Notes: generated by a model not told the origin, from the sequence alone. A stretch of 64,000 nt of DNA from Moanibacter sp964542645 (GCA_964542645.1 CAZIUG010000007.1:124001-188000), one strand, 5' to 3'; numbered from the stretch's first letter, positions 8,793-18,136 are shown. Made by a program: numbers and translations.

Positions 8793-10055
8793 TTGACCCA
8801 GTCACGCGATCCCTACAGCGCACTGCGCTTTACTTTTTTTCGTCGATTTCTCATTGCTAGTTCGCTTGTTCGCGTTGGCACCGCGGCCCAAAGTTTAGCC
8901 ATAGGTTGGGAAATTTATGATCGTACCAATCACGCTCTTTCCCTTGGAATGGTTGGTCTTGTTCAAGCGGTACCTATGCTCCTTTTGACTCTCCCAGCTG
9001 GTTACCTAGCCGATGTATTCAATCGTCGGAAACTCATGATTCTCAGCCTATCTGGTGCGACGCTAACTTCTATCGGTCTTGCCCTAATTAGTGGGTATCA
9101 AGCTTCTATCATCTGGATGTATCTACTACTTTTTATCGACTCGGCCTTTCTTCGTTTGGGCTGGCCTGCGGCGATCTCTATCACGCCTCTACTGGTTCCG
9201 CCTTCGATCTTTGAAAACGCGACAAAATGGCGTGTCAGTGCGATGCAGTTCACTGGAATTGCCGGTCCAGCATTCGGCGGATTCTTGATAAGCTTGAATC
9301 TTCAAGCTGCCTACCTCATAAGCGCCTTATCATCGGCTTCTTTCGTCATATTTCTAACCACAGTTCGCCTTCCCCCTGCACCTCAAGCCGAAAAAGGCAA
9401 CATGGTTGGCAAGATGCTAGAGGGTATCAACTTTGTCAGGCGTCGGAAACTTATCCTTGGTGCCATTTCTCTTGATCTCTTCGCCGTACTTCTCGGCGGC
9501 GCCATCTACCTCTTACCAATTTTCGGGAAAGATATCATTGAGTTAGGTCAGCTTGGACTGGAACCAGAAGAAGCTCTCGGGTGGTTACGTGCGGCCCCTG
9601 CCGCGGGCGCGCTCGTGACAGCAATTCTGATCGCCCATTTGCCACCATTTCGCCACTCTGGAAAAGTACTGCTTTACTGTGTTGCTGGATTTGGGGTCGC
9701 CACAATCGGGTTTGGCCTTTCGGAAAACTTTTGGATCTCTCTCGTCATGCTGGGGCTAGTTGGCGCCTTTGATAACGTGAGCATGGTCATCCGGCACGTA
9801 GTCACACAAATGGCAACACCCAACCAGATGCGTGGTCGTGTATCCGCGGTCAATTCGATATTCGTTGGCTCCTCCAATGAACTCGGCGGGTTTGAGTCCG
9901 GTGTTGTCGCACAGATTTTCAGTCCTGTAATATCGGTGATTAGTGGAGGAATCGGAACCCTCATCGTCGTCGCCACCTGGGCAAAAATATTCCCTGATCT
10001 TAGAAAACTCGGTCGCCTTTCCTCGCTCGCCCCTCACCGAAATAGCCCTACGTGA
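8793..10055 (+). CDS. MFS transporter, EntS/MFS_3-like
   Basis: This 420-residue inner-membrane transporter of the major facilitator superfamily has about 12 hydrophobic segments. The loop between segments 2 and 3 reads GYLADVFNRRKLM, the classic G-x3-D-R-x-G-R-R-type signature. The overall pattern fits the MFS_3/EntS efflux branch. A TAA codon sits directly before the TTG at 8793 in the same frame and the next ATG lies deep in the protein, so TTG is most likely the start. It may export or import a compound processed by the neighbouring enzymes; its substrate cannot be read. It is followed 154 bases later by the amidohydrolase gene on the same strand. Confidence 0.88.
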   Translation: MTQSRDPYSALRFTFFRRFLIASSLVRVGTAAQSLAIGWEIYDRTNHALSLGMVGLVQAVPMLLLTLPAGYLADVFNRRKLMILSLSGATLTSIGLALISGYQASIIWMYLLLFIDSAFLRLGWPAAISITPLLVPPSIFENATKWRVSAMQFTGIAGPAFGGFLISLNLQAAYLISALSSASFVIFLTTVRLPPAPQAEKGNMVGKMLEGINFVRRRKLILGAISLDLFAVLLGGAIYLLPIFGKDIIELGQLGLEPEEALGWLRAAPAAGALVTAILIAHLPPFRHSGKVLLYCVAGFGVATIGFGLSENFWISLVMLGLVGAFDNVSMVIRHVVTQMATPNQMRGRVSAVNSIFVGSSNELGGFESGVVAQIFSPVISVISGGIGTLIVVATWAKIFPDLRKLGRLSSLAPHRNSPT

Positions 10056-10209
10056 CCGAAGCGTTGGGGCCATCCCAGAAAACCTACACCCCTACTCCAT
10101 TTCCGTATTCGGCAACGGGTTATCCACCTAACATCTAAATGTTTAGACATTGACTCACAAACAACTCGATGCACGTTGAGGTTATAGCTTCCTGTTACCG
10201 AAGAATCTG

Positions 10210-11349
10210 ATGACCAAAAAGTTGATCACCCTAAAAGGGAAGAGGGAAGGTATTCGGGCGACTAAAAATGCAAAAAGCGGCATTCGGATAGTCGACTGTG
10301 ATCTGCATCACAGTACAGAAAAAATCGACGATCTCTTCCCCTATCTGCCGAAGCACTACGTGGAACACATTAAAGACTTCGGCTCCATGATGCCGGTTGT
10401 TGGCTACACCAATATGCCTCGTCACGGATGCCGAGAAGAACTTTGGCAATTTACCAAAAAACATCCCGCCAGCAATATTGAAGTTGCGATCGAGCATCAT
10501 CTCAACAAATGGAATATCGACATTGCGGTTCTAACAGGTTCGACCGTTTATGGTGCCGCCGTCCATCCCGACGCCGACTACGCGGCTGCTATGTGTCGAG
10601 CCTTCAACGACTGGACCCTTGAAAACTGGATCAAGGCGGACACTCGTTTCCGAGCATCAGTAGCGATTGCACCTTCCGATCCGAAATTGGCAGCCAGAGA
10701 AATACGGCGTAACGGTGATAATCCAGCCGTTATACAAGTTATTATTCCTGCAGGTTCGCGCCTACCTTATGGAAACCGTTTCTATGACCCAATCTACAAG
10801 GCCGCGCAAAAATATGGACTTCCTATTTGTGTGCATTTTGGTGCCGAAGGAGCCGGTTTTGCCAATGCACCGACTGCAGCCGGATATCCCTCTTACTATC
10901 TCGAAATGCGTATGGCCCGGCCACAAATTGCCATGGCTCATGTAGCTAGCCTTATATGCGAAGGGACTTTTGAAAAGTTTCCAGATCTTAAATTCCTCTT
11001 TATTGAACATGACACTTTTTGGGTGCCTGGAATGATGTGGCACATGGATGCAGATTGGAAATCTGTTAGAGATTACACTCCATGGGTCAAATCCCCACCG
11101 AGCGAATATATCCGCGGCCATATTCGATTTGGATGCCAACCTATGGAGCAGCCACCAACCCGAAAAGACCTTAGAACTTTTCTTGATTGGCTGCACGCCG
11201 ATGAGATCCTTGTCTATGCAAGCGACTACCCTCATTGGGATTGGGAAGCCCCAAATACCGTTCTCGCTGGTGCTCCGAAAGCACTAAAAGCCCGGATTTT
11301 CTCTGAAACCGCCTGTGAACTCTACGGCCTTTCAGACGGATTTGCCTAA
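10210..11349 (+). CDS. Amidohydrolase-2 family TIM-barrel hydrolase
   Basis: This 379-residue metal-dependent hydrolase or decarboxylase belongs to the ACMSD-like amidohydrolase_2 group. The N-terminal metal motif is D29-C-D31-L-H33-H34, an intermediate HFG block (residue ~217) supplies a ligand His, and ASDYPHWD (337-344) supplies the catalytic Asp near the C-terminus. This type, with a C-terminal SDYPHWD, is often found in gene clusters for aromatic or cyclic compounds. A Rieske protein gene starts three bases after its stop, indicating a two-gene operon. The ATG at 10210 is supported by the alignment of the first metal motif. The substrate is unknown. Confidence 0.87.
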   Translation: MTKKLITLKGKREGIRATKNAKSGIRIVDCDLHHSTEKIDDLFPYLPKHYVEHIKDFGSMMPVVGYTNMPRHGCREELWQFTKKHPASNIEVAIEHHLNKWNIDIAVLTGSTVYGAAVHPDADYAAAMCRAFNDWTLENWIKADTRFRASVAIAPSDPKLAAREIRRNGDNPAVIQVIIPAGSRLPYGNRFYDPIYKAAQKYGLPICVHFGAEGAGFANAPTAAGYPSYYLEMRMARPQIAMAHVASLICEGTFEKFPDLKFLFIEHDTFWVPGMMWHMDADWKSVRDYTPWVKSPPSEYIRGHIRFGCQPMEQPPTRKDLRTFLDWLHADEILVYASDYPHWDWEAPNTVLAGAPKALKARIFSETACELYGLSDGFA

Positions 11350-11352
11350 GTA

Positions 11353-11712
11353 ATGAGCCGCCACGTCGTCTCCAAAGTAAGGGATCTTCCGCCGGGTGAA
11401 CGGATGATCGTCTCCCTAGGAGGGAAGGGAGGCATCGGGATATTTAACATCGGGGGTCATTTTCACGCTCTAAGGAACCGTTGCCCTCATCAAGGCGGTC
11501 CCCTCTGTGAAGGCCGACTTCGTCCACATGTGATCTCACGCGGCATCTACAAATCAGCCCACGAACAAAACCGTACTATCCTGAAGTGTCCGTGGCATCA
11601 GTGGGAATTCGACATGGGCTCGGGTAGAGCCCTCTATGACGAAAAGCTAAGGGTCAAAACCTACCGCGTCCAAATCGAAAATGAAGACGTCGTTCTCTAC
11701 CTAAACCTGTAG
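11353..11712 (+). CDS. Rieske [2Fe-2S] ferredoxin-like protein
   Basis: This 119-residue single-domain Rieske protein carries one [2Fe-2S] cluster. The two ligand boxes are C44-P-H46 (CPHQGGPLC) and C79-P-W-H82 (CPWHQWEF), spaced by 32 residues, so the insert between the boxes is longer than the usual 15-20. There is no signal or membrane anchor, so it is a soluble electron carrier such as a ferredoxin component of an oxygenase. It starts three bases after the amidohydrolase stop and is surely co-transcribed. No oxygenase alpha subunit or reductase lies beside it, so its partner is elsewhere or it modulates the hydrolase. A hairpin follows at 11731. Confidence 0.9.
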   Translation: MSRHVVSKVRDLPPGERMIVSLGGKGGIGIFNIGGHFHALRNRCPHQGGPLCEGRLRPHVISRGIYKSAHEQNRTILKCPWHQWEFDMGSGRALYDEKLRVKTYRVQIENEDVVLYLNL

Positions 11713-11730
11713 CCCTGCTTCCCGCATATG

Positions 11731-11755
11731 TCCTTTTCTCACTAGCAGAAAAGGA
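11731..11755. repeat. Inverted repeat after Rieske gene
   Basis: A perfect 9-base stem, TCCTTTTCT paired with AGAAAAGGA, encloses a 7-base loop, 18 bases after the Rieske stop codon. It could end the amidohydrolase-Rieske transcript. The stem is AT-rich and no run of T follows, so intrinsic termination is uncertain. Confidence 0.4.
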
Positions 11756-11845
11756 AACTTAAAAACTGCAGGCTGTAACTATCCCAATAATCCAATCTCC
11801 TTGTATTAATATCTTAGTTTACTAGCATCCCTCCGATTTCTTGGA

Positions 11846-12796
11846 ATGACCATTCAAGAGCAACTATCTTGGGAACAGATCAACGATGACACCCTAAGCT
11901 TTTTCCGAGCTATAGGGGTTGATTACTTGGCTGTAAATCCGGCACCAGATATGCGGGATGGAATAGACCGAGTCGATTACTGGAGGCATATTAAAGCGCT
12001 AGCTGAGAAAAATGGTTTAAAGCTCACCAACGTAGCAGCGACGGGATGGGACGAGATCTCTTTGGGACTTCCAGACCGAGATGAAAAGATCGAGGCTTGG
12101 TGTACGATGCTCCGGAACTTGGGCAAGGTCGGAATTCCGACTCTAGGATGGAACTTTAAACCAATCGGAAATTTCCGGACAACATCGACCCCGCCGGGCC
12201 GTGGCGGCGCATCCTATAGCACTTTCGATTATGAAGAATTCATGTGTAGCCCCCCTTACAACCCGGACAAGGAGATCTCATGTGAAAAAATGTGGGGAAA
12301 TCTGAAATACTTCCTCGAAAGGGTGATTCCCTGCGCCGAAAAGAATGGAGTTCGGATGGCGTTACATCCGGACGATCCACCAATCCCGGAACCATTGGGA
12401 GGTGCGGCAAGGATTGTTTCAACACTCGATCATTACCATAAAATCTTCGACCTCGTACCGAGCCACTGTAATGCAATGCTCTTCTGTCAGGGGTGTGTTA
12501 GGGAAATGGGACACCATGTACCTACGGCTATTCGTGATATCGGATCACTCAATAAAATTGCCTACGTCCACTTTCGCAATATCCGCGGCACACCCAAAAA
12601 ATTCCAAGAGGTCTTTCTCGATGAAGGCGATGTCGATATGTTTGAGGCGATGATGACCTACAAGGAAGTCGGTTTCAAAGGGCCGTTTATGATGGACCAC
12701 ACACCGGAATTTCCGAATCCGGATTCAACCTTTTGGGCCGGGCGGGCGTTCGCAGTAGGATATATGAGATCCCTGATCCAAGCGGTTTACCGCTAG
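11846..12796 (+). CDS. UxuA-like mannonate dehydratase family protein (copy 2)
   Basis: This 316-residue paralogue of the protein at 4525-5508 is encoded in the opposite direction. It shares HPDDPP (174-179), FCQGC (213-217), HFRNI (242-246), DEGDVDM (259-265) and the MMDHTP block. The segment GWNFKPIGNFRTTSTPPGRG is almost the same as in copy 1. Both are shorter than enterobacterial UxuA. The N-terminal thirds differ more, and this could reflect different substrates. The ATG start at 11846 is preceded by TTGGA but no real Shine-Dalgarno sequence. It converges with the lactonase-type gene, 22 bases away. Dehydration of a hexonate such as mannonate is the family reaction. Confidence 0.85.
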   Translation: MTIQEQLSWEQINDDTLSFFRAIGVDYLAVNPAPDMRDGIDRVDYWRHIKALAEKNGLKLTNVAATGWDEISLGLPDRDEKIEAWCTMLRNLGKVGIPTLGWNFKPIGNFRTTSTPPGRGGASYSTFDYEEFMCSPPYNPDKEISCEKMWGNLKYFLERVIPCAEKNGVRMALHPDDPPIPEPLGGAARIVSTLDHYHKIFDLVPSHCNAMLFCQGCVREMGHHVPTAIRDIGSLNKIAYVHFRNIRGTPKKFQEVFLDEGDVDMFEAMMTYKEVGFKGPFMMDHTPEFPNPDSTFWAGRAFAVGYMRSLIQAVYR

Positions 12797-12818
12797 ATTC
12801 TCGTAACACTAAAGTTCC

Positions 12819-13829
12819 TCAAAGCTCTGCCACTAAGACCCACATTGGTTCAATTCCTACCTCGTAGATTTCGATTTCTGACAACTCACCGGTAACCTGA
12901 TCAACCCGATAGATCGACATTTTACCGCTATCTACACCGGCTGCGAAAATGAATTTGCCTTGAGAATCGATGTCAAATCCGCGCACATGTGCCTGCCCTG
13001 GAACCCGCCCTATTAGAGAAAGCTCACCCGACGCTTCATCGATACTGAAACAAGAAATACTATCATGCCCCCGATTCGGCGCATAAAGAAATCTGCCGGA
13101 TGGGTGAATCCGAAGCTGGGCTGTGGTGTTGTTACTACTGTCATAGCCTTCAGGCAATGTGGAAATCGTTTGAAAAGAAGAAGACAATCTCCCGTCCTTC
13201 CTCACTGGATAAGCAGTAATACTATTTCCCTGTTCATCCGTTGTGTACATCACATCAAGAGTGGGATGGAATCTAATATGGCGGGGACCGAGTCTCTCCT
13301 GCGGCACCAGAATGGCCAGCTCCTGAGGCGTCAACTCGCCTGTCTCTGGATCATACTTATACTGAAAAATTGCATTCTGTCTAATACAGTGAGGAACATA
13401 GACAAACCGATTAGATGGATGCACCTCAACTGAGTGAGCTCCCTGAAGAGTGTTAACTATCGATACCGCCGGAGCAACAAGCGCTCCATTTTCTCCCACC
13501 CGATAACTACTGGCCCGAGCACCGCCGTTGCTTGAGGTTAAGGCAAATTTACCCGATCTATCAACCGTAACGTAGACCGAATCCGACTCTTCCTCTATCG
13601 ATCCGAGAAGCGAAATGGAACCATCTAATCGGTCGATTGAAAGGCTGGCAAGCTCACTCCTGTTACGAAGGGCTACATACAAGAACCTACGATTCGGAGC
13701 CAATGCTATTCCTGACGGTCCCCCGGCAAGTGCAACTTCATGCTTCAGCTCGAGACAGCCAGCATCGTCCATAGAATAGACATTAATTTTATCCTCACCC
13801 TTCACCGAAACATATACAAAACAAGTCAT
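12819..13829 (-). CDS. Lactonase-family seven-bladed beta-propeller protein
   Basis: This 336-residue protein belongs to the 6-phosphogluconolactonase (YbhE/Pgl) propeller family, COG2706-like. Repeated blades of the form HPSGRFLYAPNRGHDSIS and VHPSNRFVYVPH are visible through the whole length, as are the characteristic GPRHIRFHP block and the repeated YxxDxxTGEL turns. No signal peptide is seen, so it is probably cytoplasmic. It may hydrolyse a sugar lactone, which would suit the sugar-acid enzymes next to it. Many members of this family have no proven activity. The ATG start at 13829 fits the family N-terminus. Confidence 0.85.
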   Translation of the reverse strand: MTCFVYVSVKGEDKINVYSMDDAGCLELKHEVALAGGPSGIALAPNRRFLYVALRNRSELASLSIDRLDGSISLLGSIEEESDSVYVTVDRSGKFALTSSNGGARASSYRVGENGALVAPAVSIVNTLQGAHSVEVHPSNRFVYVPHCIRQNAIFQYKYDPETGELTPQELAILVPQERLGPRHIRFHPTLDVMYTTDEQGNSITAYPVRKDGRLSSSFQTISTLPEGYDSSNNTTAQLRIHPSGRFLYAPNRGHDSISCFSIDEASGELSLIGRVPGQAHVRGFDIDSQGKFIFAAGVDSGKMSIYRVDQVTGELSEIEIYEVGIEPMWVLVAEL

Positions 13830-13903
13830 AATTTTTCTAAGATTTGGTACCTCAGCCTCCCTTTAACAAAAACCCAAAACCCCTGTTCTACAGTCCATGT
13901 TCT

Positions 13904-14665
13904 TCAGGATTTTCGAGCAACCTGATACGCAATTGCATAAAATGAGTGGGTTTTCCCACTCCTGTTCGGTTCGCTCCGATGCCAGGTATAATTATTAAAA
14001 AATAGACCATCGCCTGGATTCATTGGGATCAGAAATTCCTTCGAATGATCAATGTTTTCTAAAAGAATCCGATGTCTCTTGAACGGCTCAAACTGGTCCC
14101 GCATATGTCCCATCGGCGGATCGTCGTAGTAGGACTCATGCTCAGCAAGGGACCACTCACGATGGCTCCCTGGAATCACTGCCAAAGCAATGCATTCCTG
14201 ATCCACTCGCGACATGGGGATCCAGCAATTGCAACCCAACCGAGGATCGATATGCCAATAGAAAGAGTCCTGGTGAAAGTAGCTTCGCCCACCTTGTTCC
14301 TCACGAATCATACCGTGTTTAACTCCGATTTGGTCGGTGAAACGTTCAACCGGTCCTCCCAAGAGCCGGCTCATCGCCGTCTCCAAGTTAGGGTGGTCAG
14401 CAACTTTTTGGAAAATCTTTTCTCTCTCGGCTGGCCGCTGGATCCCTCCTGGCAACACCTCGCCTCTCACATTACGATAGGAACTTGGGTCTAGGACCTG
14501 AAAATGGTTTTCCGCCCAATTCGGCACTCGATCGATTATTTCGTCCACCAACCTACGCATGGAATCAACCAGTTCAATAGGTATCAAACCTTCGAGAAGA
14601 CAATACCCTTCCTCGCTGTATTGTCTAAGTGCATCTTCACTCACCTCGATCTTGTTGTTACTCAT
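13904..14665 (-). CDS. PhyH-family Fe(II)/2-oxoglutarate dioxygenase (1 of 5)
   Basis: This 253-residue member of the phytanoyl-CoA dioxygenase family hydroxylates an unidentified substrate with O2 and 2-oxoglutarate. The iron triad is H131-Q-D133 (FHQDSFYW) and H229 (NYTWHRSEPN). R235 in the EPNRS block is placed to bind the 2-oxoglutarate carboxylate. The segment PGSHREW is a usual family feature. It lies 74 bases from the lactonase-type gene on the same strand, and both could share a transcript. It is very divergent from the other four copies in the window outside the metal motifs. The ATG start at 14665 has an AAGG stretch at about -11. Confidence 0.88.
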   Translation of the reverse strand: MSNNKIEVSEDALRQYSEEGYCLLEGLIPIELVDSMRRLVDEIIDRVPNWAENHFQVLDPSSYRNVRGEVLPGGIQRPAEREKIFQKVADHPNLETAMSRLLGGPVERFTDQIGVKHGMIREEQGGRSYFHQDSFYWHIDPRLGCNCWIPMSRVDQECIALAVIPGSHREWSLAEHESYYDDPPMGHMRDQFEPFKRHRILLENIDHSKEFLIPMNPGDGLFFNNYTWHRSEPNRSGKTHSFYAIAYQVARKS

Positions 14666-15000
14666 TTAATAAACCTTAAAATAAACATAGGCAAAAGGAC
14701 GATAGCGCTAACTTAAAAACTAAGGGTATTGGGTCAAGCGTTCGCGGGAAATCGAGTGCGAAGAGGTAGGCCAGTAAGTGTTTACCCGGCACATTACGAT
14801 GATAGAGAGTTCCTATTTAGGAGTGTCAATCAAATCCATCGAGGATTCTAAAGATGGATTTGCAACCAGCAACCTAACCCCAAACCTCTGCGTAGCTTAC
14901 AATCCTTTCGAAAGTCCTGACCGCAATCGAAAGAATCCAAGGATAATCACTTCCTTCATTTCCATCTTTTATCGGAAATTTACCTCAAACAGCCTTGGGA
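14666..15000. other. Intergenic region
   Basis: These 335 bases contain no supportable gene. A 94-codon plus-strand frame starting at 14778 runs into the antisense of the next gene and has a composition unlike a protein. No RNA gene or clear terminator was found. Confidence 0.35.
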
Positions 15001-16083
15001 CTATACTACTACTCCACATTGCATTCCTTCGCGAATATATTGCATCTTCGGTAGGCCAATGACAACGCCTCCCCGTTGACTCCGAATTTCCTGCAAGGTC
15101 CGACCAAAAAGATCTCGGACAACTCCAAGAACGTCGCCCTCCTTAACTTCATCCCAGATCCCGACAATCGGCACCCATAGCCCATTGACCGGAGTCCGGT
15201 TGTGCGATGCTAGATTCCCGCTACCATGACCCATTGTCACAATATGCCGCCGGGAAGGAAGAAGATCGTTCTCACCTTCCAACATGCCTAGATGCTTCAT
15301 GATACGGAGCAAGCCATGACGGTACTCATCTTCTCCACCCATGCCCCAAGTCGTCTCCCAGTATATTGCAGGAACACCGGCGAGAAAAGCAGCGTAAAGT
15401 GCAGTGCGGCCACTGTCATCAACACCTATTTCCGATTTTGCAGCGTGTGTAGGATCAAATTCATGCCCCCAGATCACCTCAAAGCCGGTCGCAAGGCTCG
15501 CTTCGCGCTCTGCATGATTGAGCACTGAGGATTCCCTATAGATGTTGTAGCCACACATAGTTGGTCCAATCATATCCGGGCCGAATGTGTGCAAGGCGAT
15601 CATGAGATCAGGCTTGTCCCGACCCCTATGTCCAAGAAAATCGTGTTGCAAAGTCCAAGCAACCCTCTCAGTGAGACAGCCATTGCGTCTCCCCGGGTAA
15701 CAACGCGCCAGATTTTGTCCATCTTCGTGACTGACTCGTATATTGTTTTGGTAGCTGTCGACGGAGCAGCAAGTTATGGCAACTACTCGGCCTTTCATAA
15801 CTCCTAGTTCGAGATCGATCAGATGGTCTTGTAAGGCCACGATATTCTCGTACTCGTTACCATGCTCACCGGCTAAAAGCAGAAGAAGTGGACCTTCCCT
15901 AGCGCCATTAACCACAGTAACGGGAAGGGATCTATCAACAGTCGAGGCGCCATCCTCCACAATAGGATGCATATATCGCAAGACCTCACCCTCCGGTGTT
16001 TCCAGCCAAGAACAGGACTTGAAATCGGGTTCAGGTAGATAATACCACGGATCGAGTTTTCGGACAGATTGGATGGATTGCAT
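15001..16083 (-). CDS. Succinylglutamate desuccinylase/aspartoacylase-family hydrolase
   Basis: This 360-residue zinc-dependent carboxypeptidase-like amide hydrolase belongs to the AstE/AspA family. The zinc ligands fit H74 and E77 (AGEHGNE) and H165 (IALHTFG), and E243 (YWETTWG) is the probable catalytic glutamate. The C-terminal part, with IWDEVKEGDVLGVVRD, is the usual beta-rich lid with a biotinyl-like fold. No signal peptide is present. It likely cleaves an N-acyl amino acid or a similar amide. It stands apart from its neighbours (more than 250 bases on each side). The ATG start at 16083 is reasonable, although no ribosome binding site is clear. Confidence 0.85.
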   Translation of the reverse strand: MQSIQSVRKLDPWYYLPEPDFKSCSWLETPEGEVLRYMHPIVEDGASTVDRSLPVTVVNGAREGPLLLLLAGEHGNEYENIVALQDHLIDLELGVMKGRVVAITCCSVDSYQNNIRVSHEDGQNLARCYPGRRNGCLTERVAWTLQHDFLGHRGRDKPDLMIALHTFGPDMIGPTMCGYNIYRESSVLNHAEREASLATGFEVIWGHEFDPTHAAKSEIGVDDSGRTALYAAFLAGVPAIYWETTWGMGGEDEYRHGLLRIMKHLGMLEGENDLLPSRRHIVTMGHGSGNLASHNRTPVNGLWVPIVGIWDEVKEGDVLGVVRDLFGRTLQEIRSQRGGVVIGLPKMQYIREGMQCGVVV

Positions 16084-16341
16084 GGATGATTGTGGTACCC
16101 AGAATTACCTTCGGACAAGACTTTATTCTAGCCAGAAAGGATGAAATGTACACGTATTTTCCTATATTCAGGATTTCGATTAGTATGGGGAAATATAAAC
16201 ATTTTCAAATCGGGAAAGTGAACTAATTGTTCTAGCAAGAATTAGAGAAATATCTCGATACCGTAACACGATCAAATCTGCTGGATTTCCTTCTCGCTTT
16301 GCCCAGGAGTCAAATGTGATCGCATCAAGCACCGGAATGGT

Positions 16342-17811
16342 CTACGGCCAAATAGCATTCATCTTCCAGGCATCGAACGAACACAGAGTCGCACCACCGC
16401 CACGGGAATAGGCCGACACCCCGAGGCTGTCCGATCGAGCCGGATAGATTCTCTTGCCAACATAGCATTGACGGTTACCAATGACTTCCACTACGCTGCG
16501 ATCGAGAAAGATTCGGAGCTCAACCGATTGTCCATACGGCACTTCAAGGACAGCGCGCTGCGACTCTCGGTTGCTTACATCGCTTCTTGTGCTGGACCGG
16601 GAGACATCAAGGATAAGTTCCCGAAGTCGGCTAATCTGACCAGGTGAAGCATGCCTTGTCCCGGGATTAGTGTTGAAGCGCACCAGCGTTTCCTCTTCTC
16701 CATCTGGGGAACAGCGGAGTTTAAGGCCCACTTCCTCGGCATCCTGCCACTCAAATTTCATTCGGATTTCGAGGCTGTCAGCTGATATTTCAAGATCTAA
16801 GTCAGTATCAGGACGCAAATGAAGGTCACGAAACGAGGTATGCTCCGTACGCAGGACCTCAAGCTCTGGAACGGGATCGAAGCGTAACTCTTCAGACTCG
16901 GATAGTGATAGCACCATCGGAAGGGCACATATCCCAGACCATCCAGCAGCGACTTGTGCGTAACCGAAACGCGCTTCTGAAATGCGTCCGAAAAGAATCC
17001 GACGGTTGAGACCATCAAGTAGAGTAAGTCCTTCGCAATAAACTCCGGGCCGAGCTGTCTCCGCAAAAGCGAGCCGAAAATGGCGCTCGGGAGTAAATCG
17101 GTGATTACTAGTACTTCCAATGTAAAACTGCGCTCCCCGTGCGTGGCTTGTAAAGGACAGAACTGGCTTTCCGCCGAGCTCGAAAAAATCGGGACAGCCA
17201 CAATCCTCTCCTGGTTCAGTGAACCGCCCGCCAATATAGAAAGGATGTAGGTATTCCCAATGCTTCAGATCGGTGGAGCGGAAAAGATAGGCAGCGTCGG
17301 GAGAATAGATGCTATTCCCCGTTAAAGCGTAATGCACCCCATCCTCCACCCAGCCACAGGGCGCACCAGTCACATGGTATTCTCCATTGGGACCTAGGTC
17401 AGGGATGATGGGGTTGGCGGGATGCTTATCCCATTCGATGAGCATATCATCGCGGCTGGTGGCGAGACAGATGCCGTCGGGCACGCCGTGATAGATTTGA
17501 GTCGGAACGCCTTCGGCATTGACGAAAGCAGCGCCGCTGTAGCACTGCTGACGATCGGGACCATCAGGTCCAGGCGCCAGGGCAATCGGATGATCTGTCC
17601 AGTGAACCAAGTCTTTACTGGAAGCGTGACCCCAATGGATATTCCCATGCCAGGGACCATCGGGATTATGTTGGTAAAAAAGATGGTAACGACCCTTCCA
17701 ATAGATCGTCCCATTGGGATCGTTCATCCATTTGCACGGTGGCAAATAGTGGTAAGCAGGTCGAAAGCAATCAGAGGAAAGACTAATGCGTTCAGGATGA
17801 AAATCGGCCAT
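16342..17811 (-). CDS. Divergent glycoside hydrolase family 32 protein
   Basis: This 489-residue protein has the five-bladed GH32 propeller plus a C-terminal beta-sandwich. GH32 enzymes cleave fructosides such as sucrose, levan or inulin. The nucleophile motif WMNDPNG is intact (residues 28-34, Asp-31). The two other hallmark motifs differ. The RDP block seems replaced by TGAP at about 148-151, and the acid/base EC block reads GCPD at about 205-208, with E202-D a few residues before. The C-terminal domain has IFLDRSVVEV, typical for GH32. No signal peptide is seen, so it is probably cytoplasmic. An extended frame opens with TTG at 17853, but ATG at 17811, with GAAAGAAGA upstream, is a better start. 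Confidence 0.85.
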   Translation of the reverse strand: MADFHPERISLSSDCFRPAYHYLPPCKWMNDPNGTIYWKGRYHLFYQHNPDGPWHGNIHWGHASSKDLVHWTDHPIALAPGPDGPDRQQCYSGAAFVNAEGVPTQIYHGVPDGICLATSRDDMLIEWDKHPANPIIPDLGPNGEYHVTGAPCGWVEDGVHYALTGNSIYSPDAAYLFRSTDLKHWEYLHPFYIGGRFTEPGEDCGCPDFFELGGKPVLSFTSHARGAQFYIGSTSNHRFTPERHFRLAFAETARPGVYCEGLTLLDGLNRRILFGRISEARFGYAQVAAGWSGICALPMVLSLSESEELRFDPVPELEVLRTEHTSFRDLHLRPDTDLDLEISADSLEIRMKFEWQDAEEVGLKLRCSPDGEEETLVRFNTNPGTRHASPGQISRLRELILDVSRSSTRSDVSNRESQRAVLEVPYGQSVELRIFLDRSVVEVIGNRQCYVGKRIYPARSDSLGVSAYSRGGGATLCSFDAWKMNAIWP

Positions 17812-18136
17812 CTTAAGTCTTCTTTCGTCAGGACTCAAACACGCAGAGCCCAAATAACTTGAAAGCCAAAAGGGTAATTGATTCTAAATCTCATCTTAAT
17901 ATTTGTCAATTGATCGTCTGGTAGTCACATCCTGTCACCTGGAAGTCATAAGAATCTAATCTCGTATTCATTTCTTAAGTCTTATCGGGCAATTTATCAC
18001 CATCTAACAATAGAACCGTAGGCATCCATCCTCCCCTTCCATTTTCTCAATCCTACTACGCCCCCACCCTTCGCATCGTCGAGAAGTCCATTGTGCCTCA
18101 ACACCATGAATTATTTAAATCGGTTGGCAATACTCT
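17812..18136. other. Intergenic region
   Basis: These 325 bases between the GH32 and PhyH genes hold no supportable gene, tRNA or conserved RNA. The promoter of the GH32 gene is expected at the left part of this gap. The sequence is C/T-rich on the plus strand near 18030-18080. Confidence 0.35.

Noticed and set aside
14778..15062. 94-codon plus-strand frame
   Set aside because: It overlaps the end of the aspartoacylase-like gene in antisense and shows no family features.
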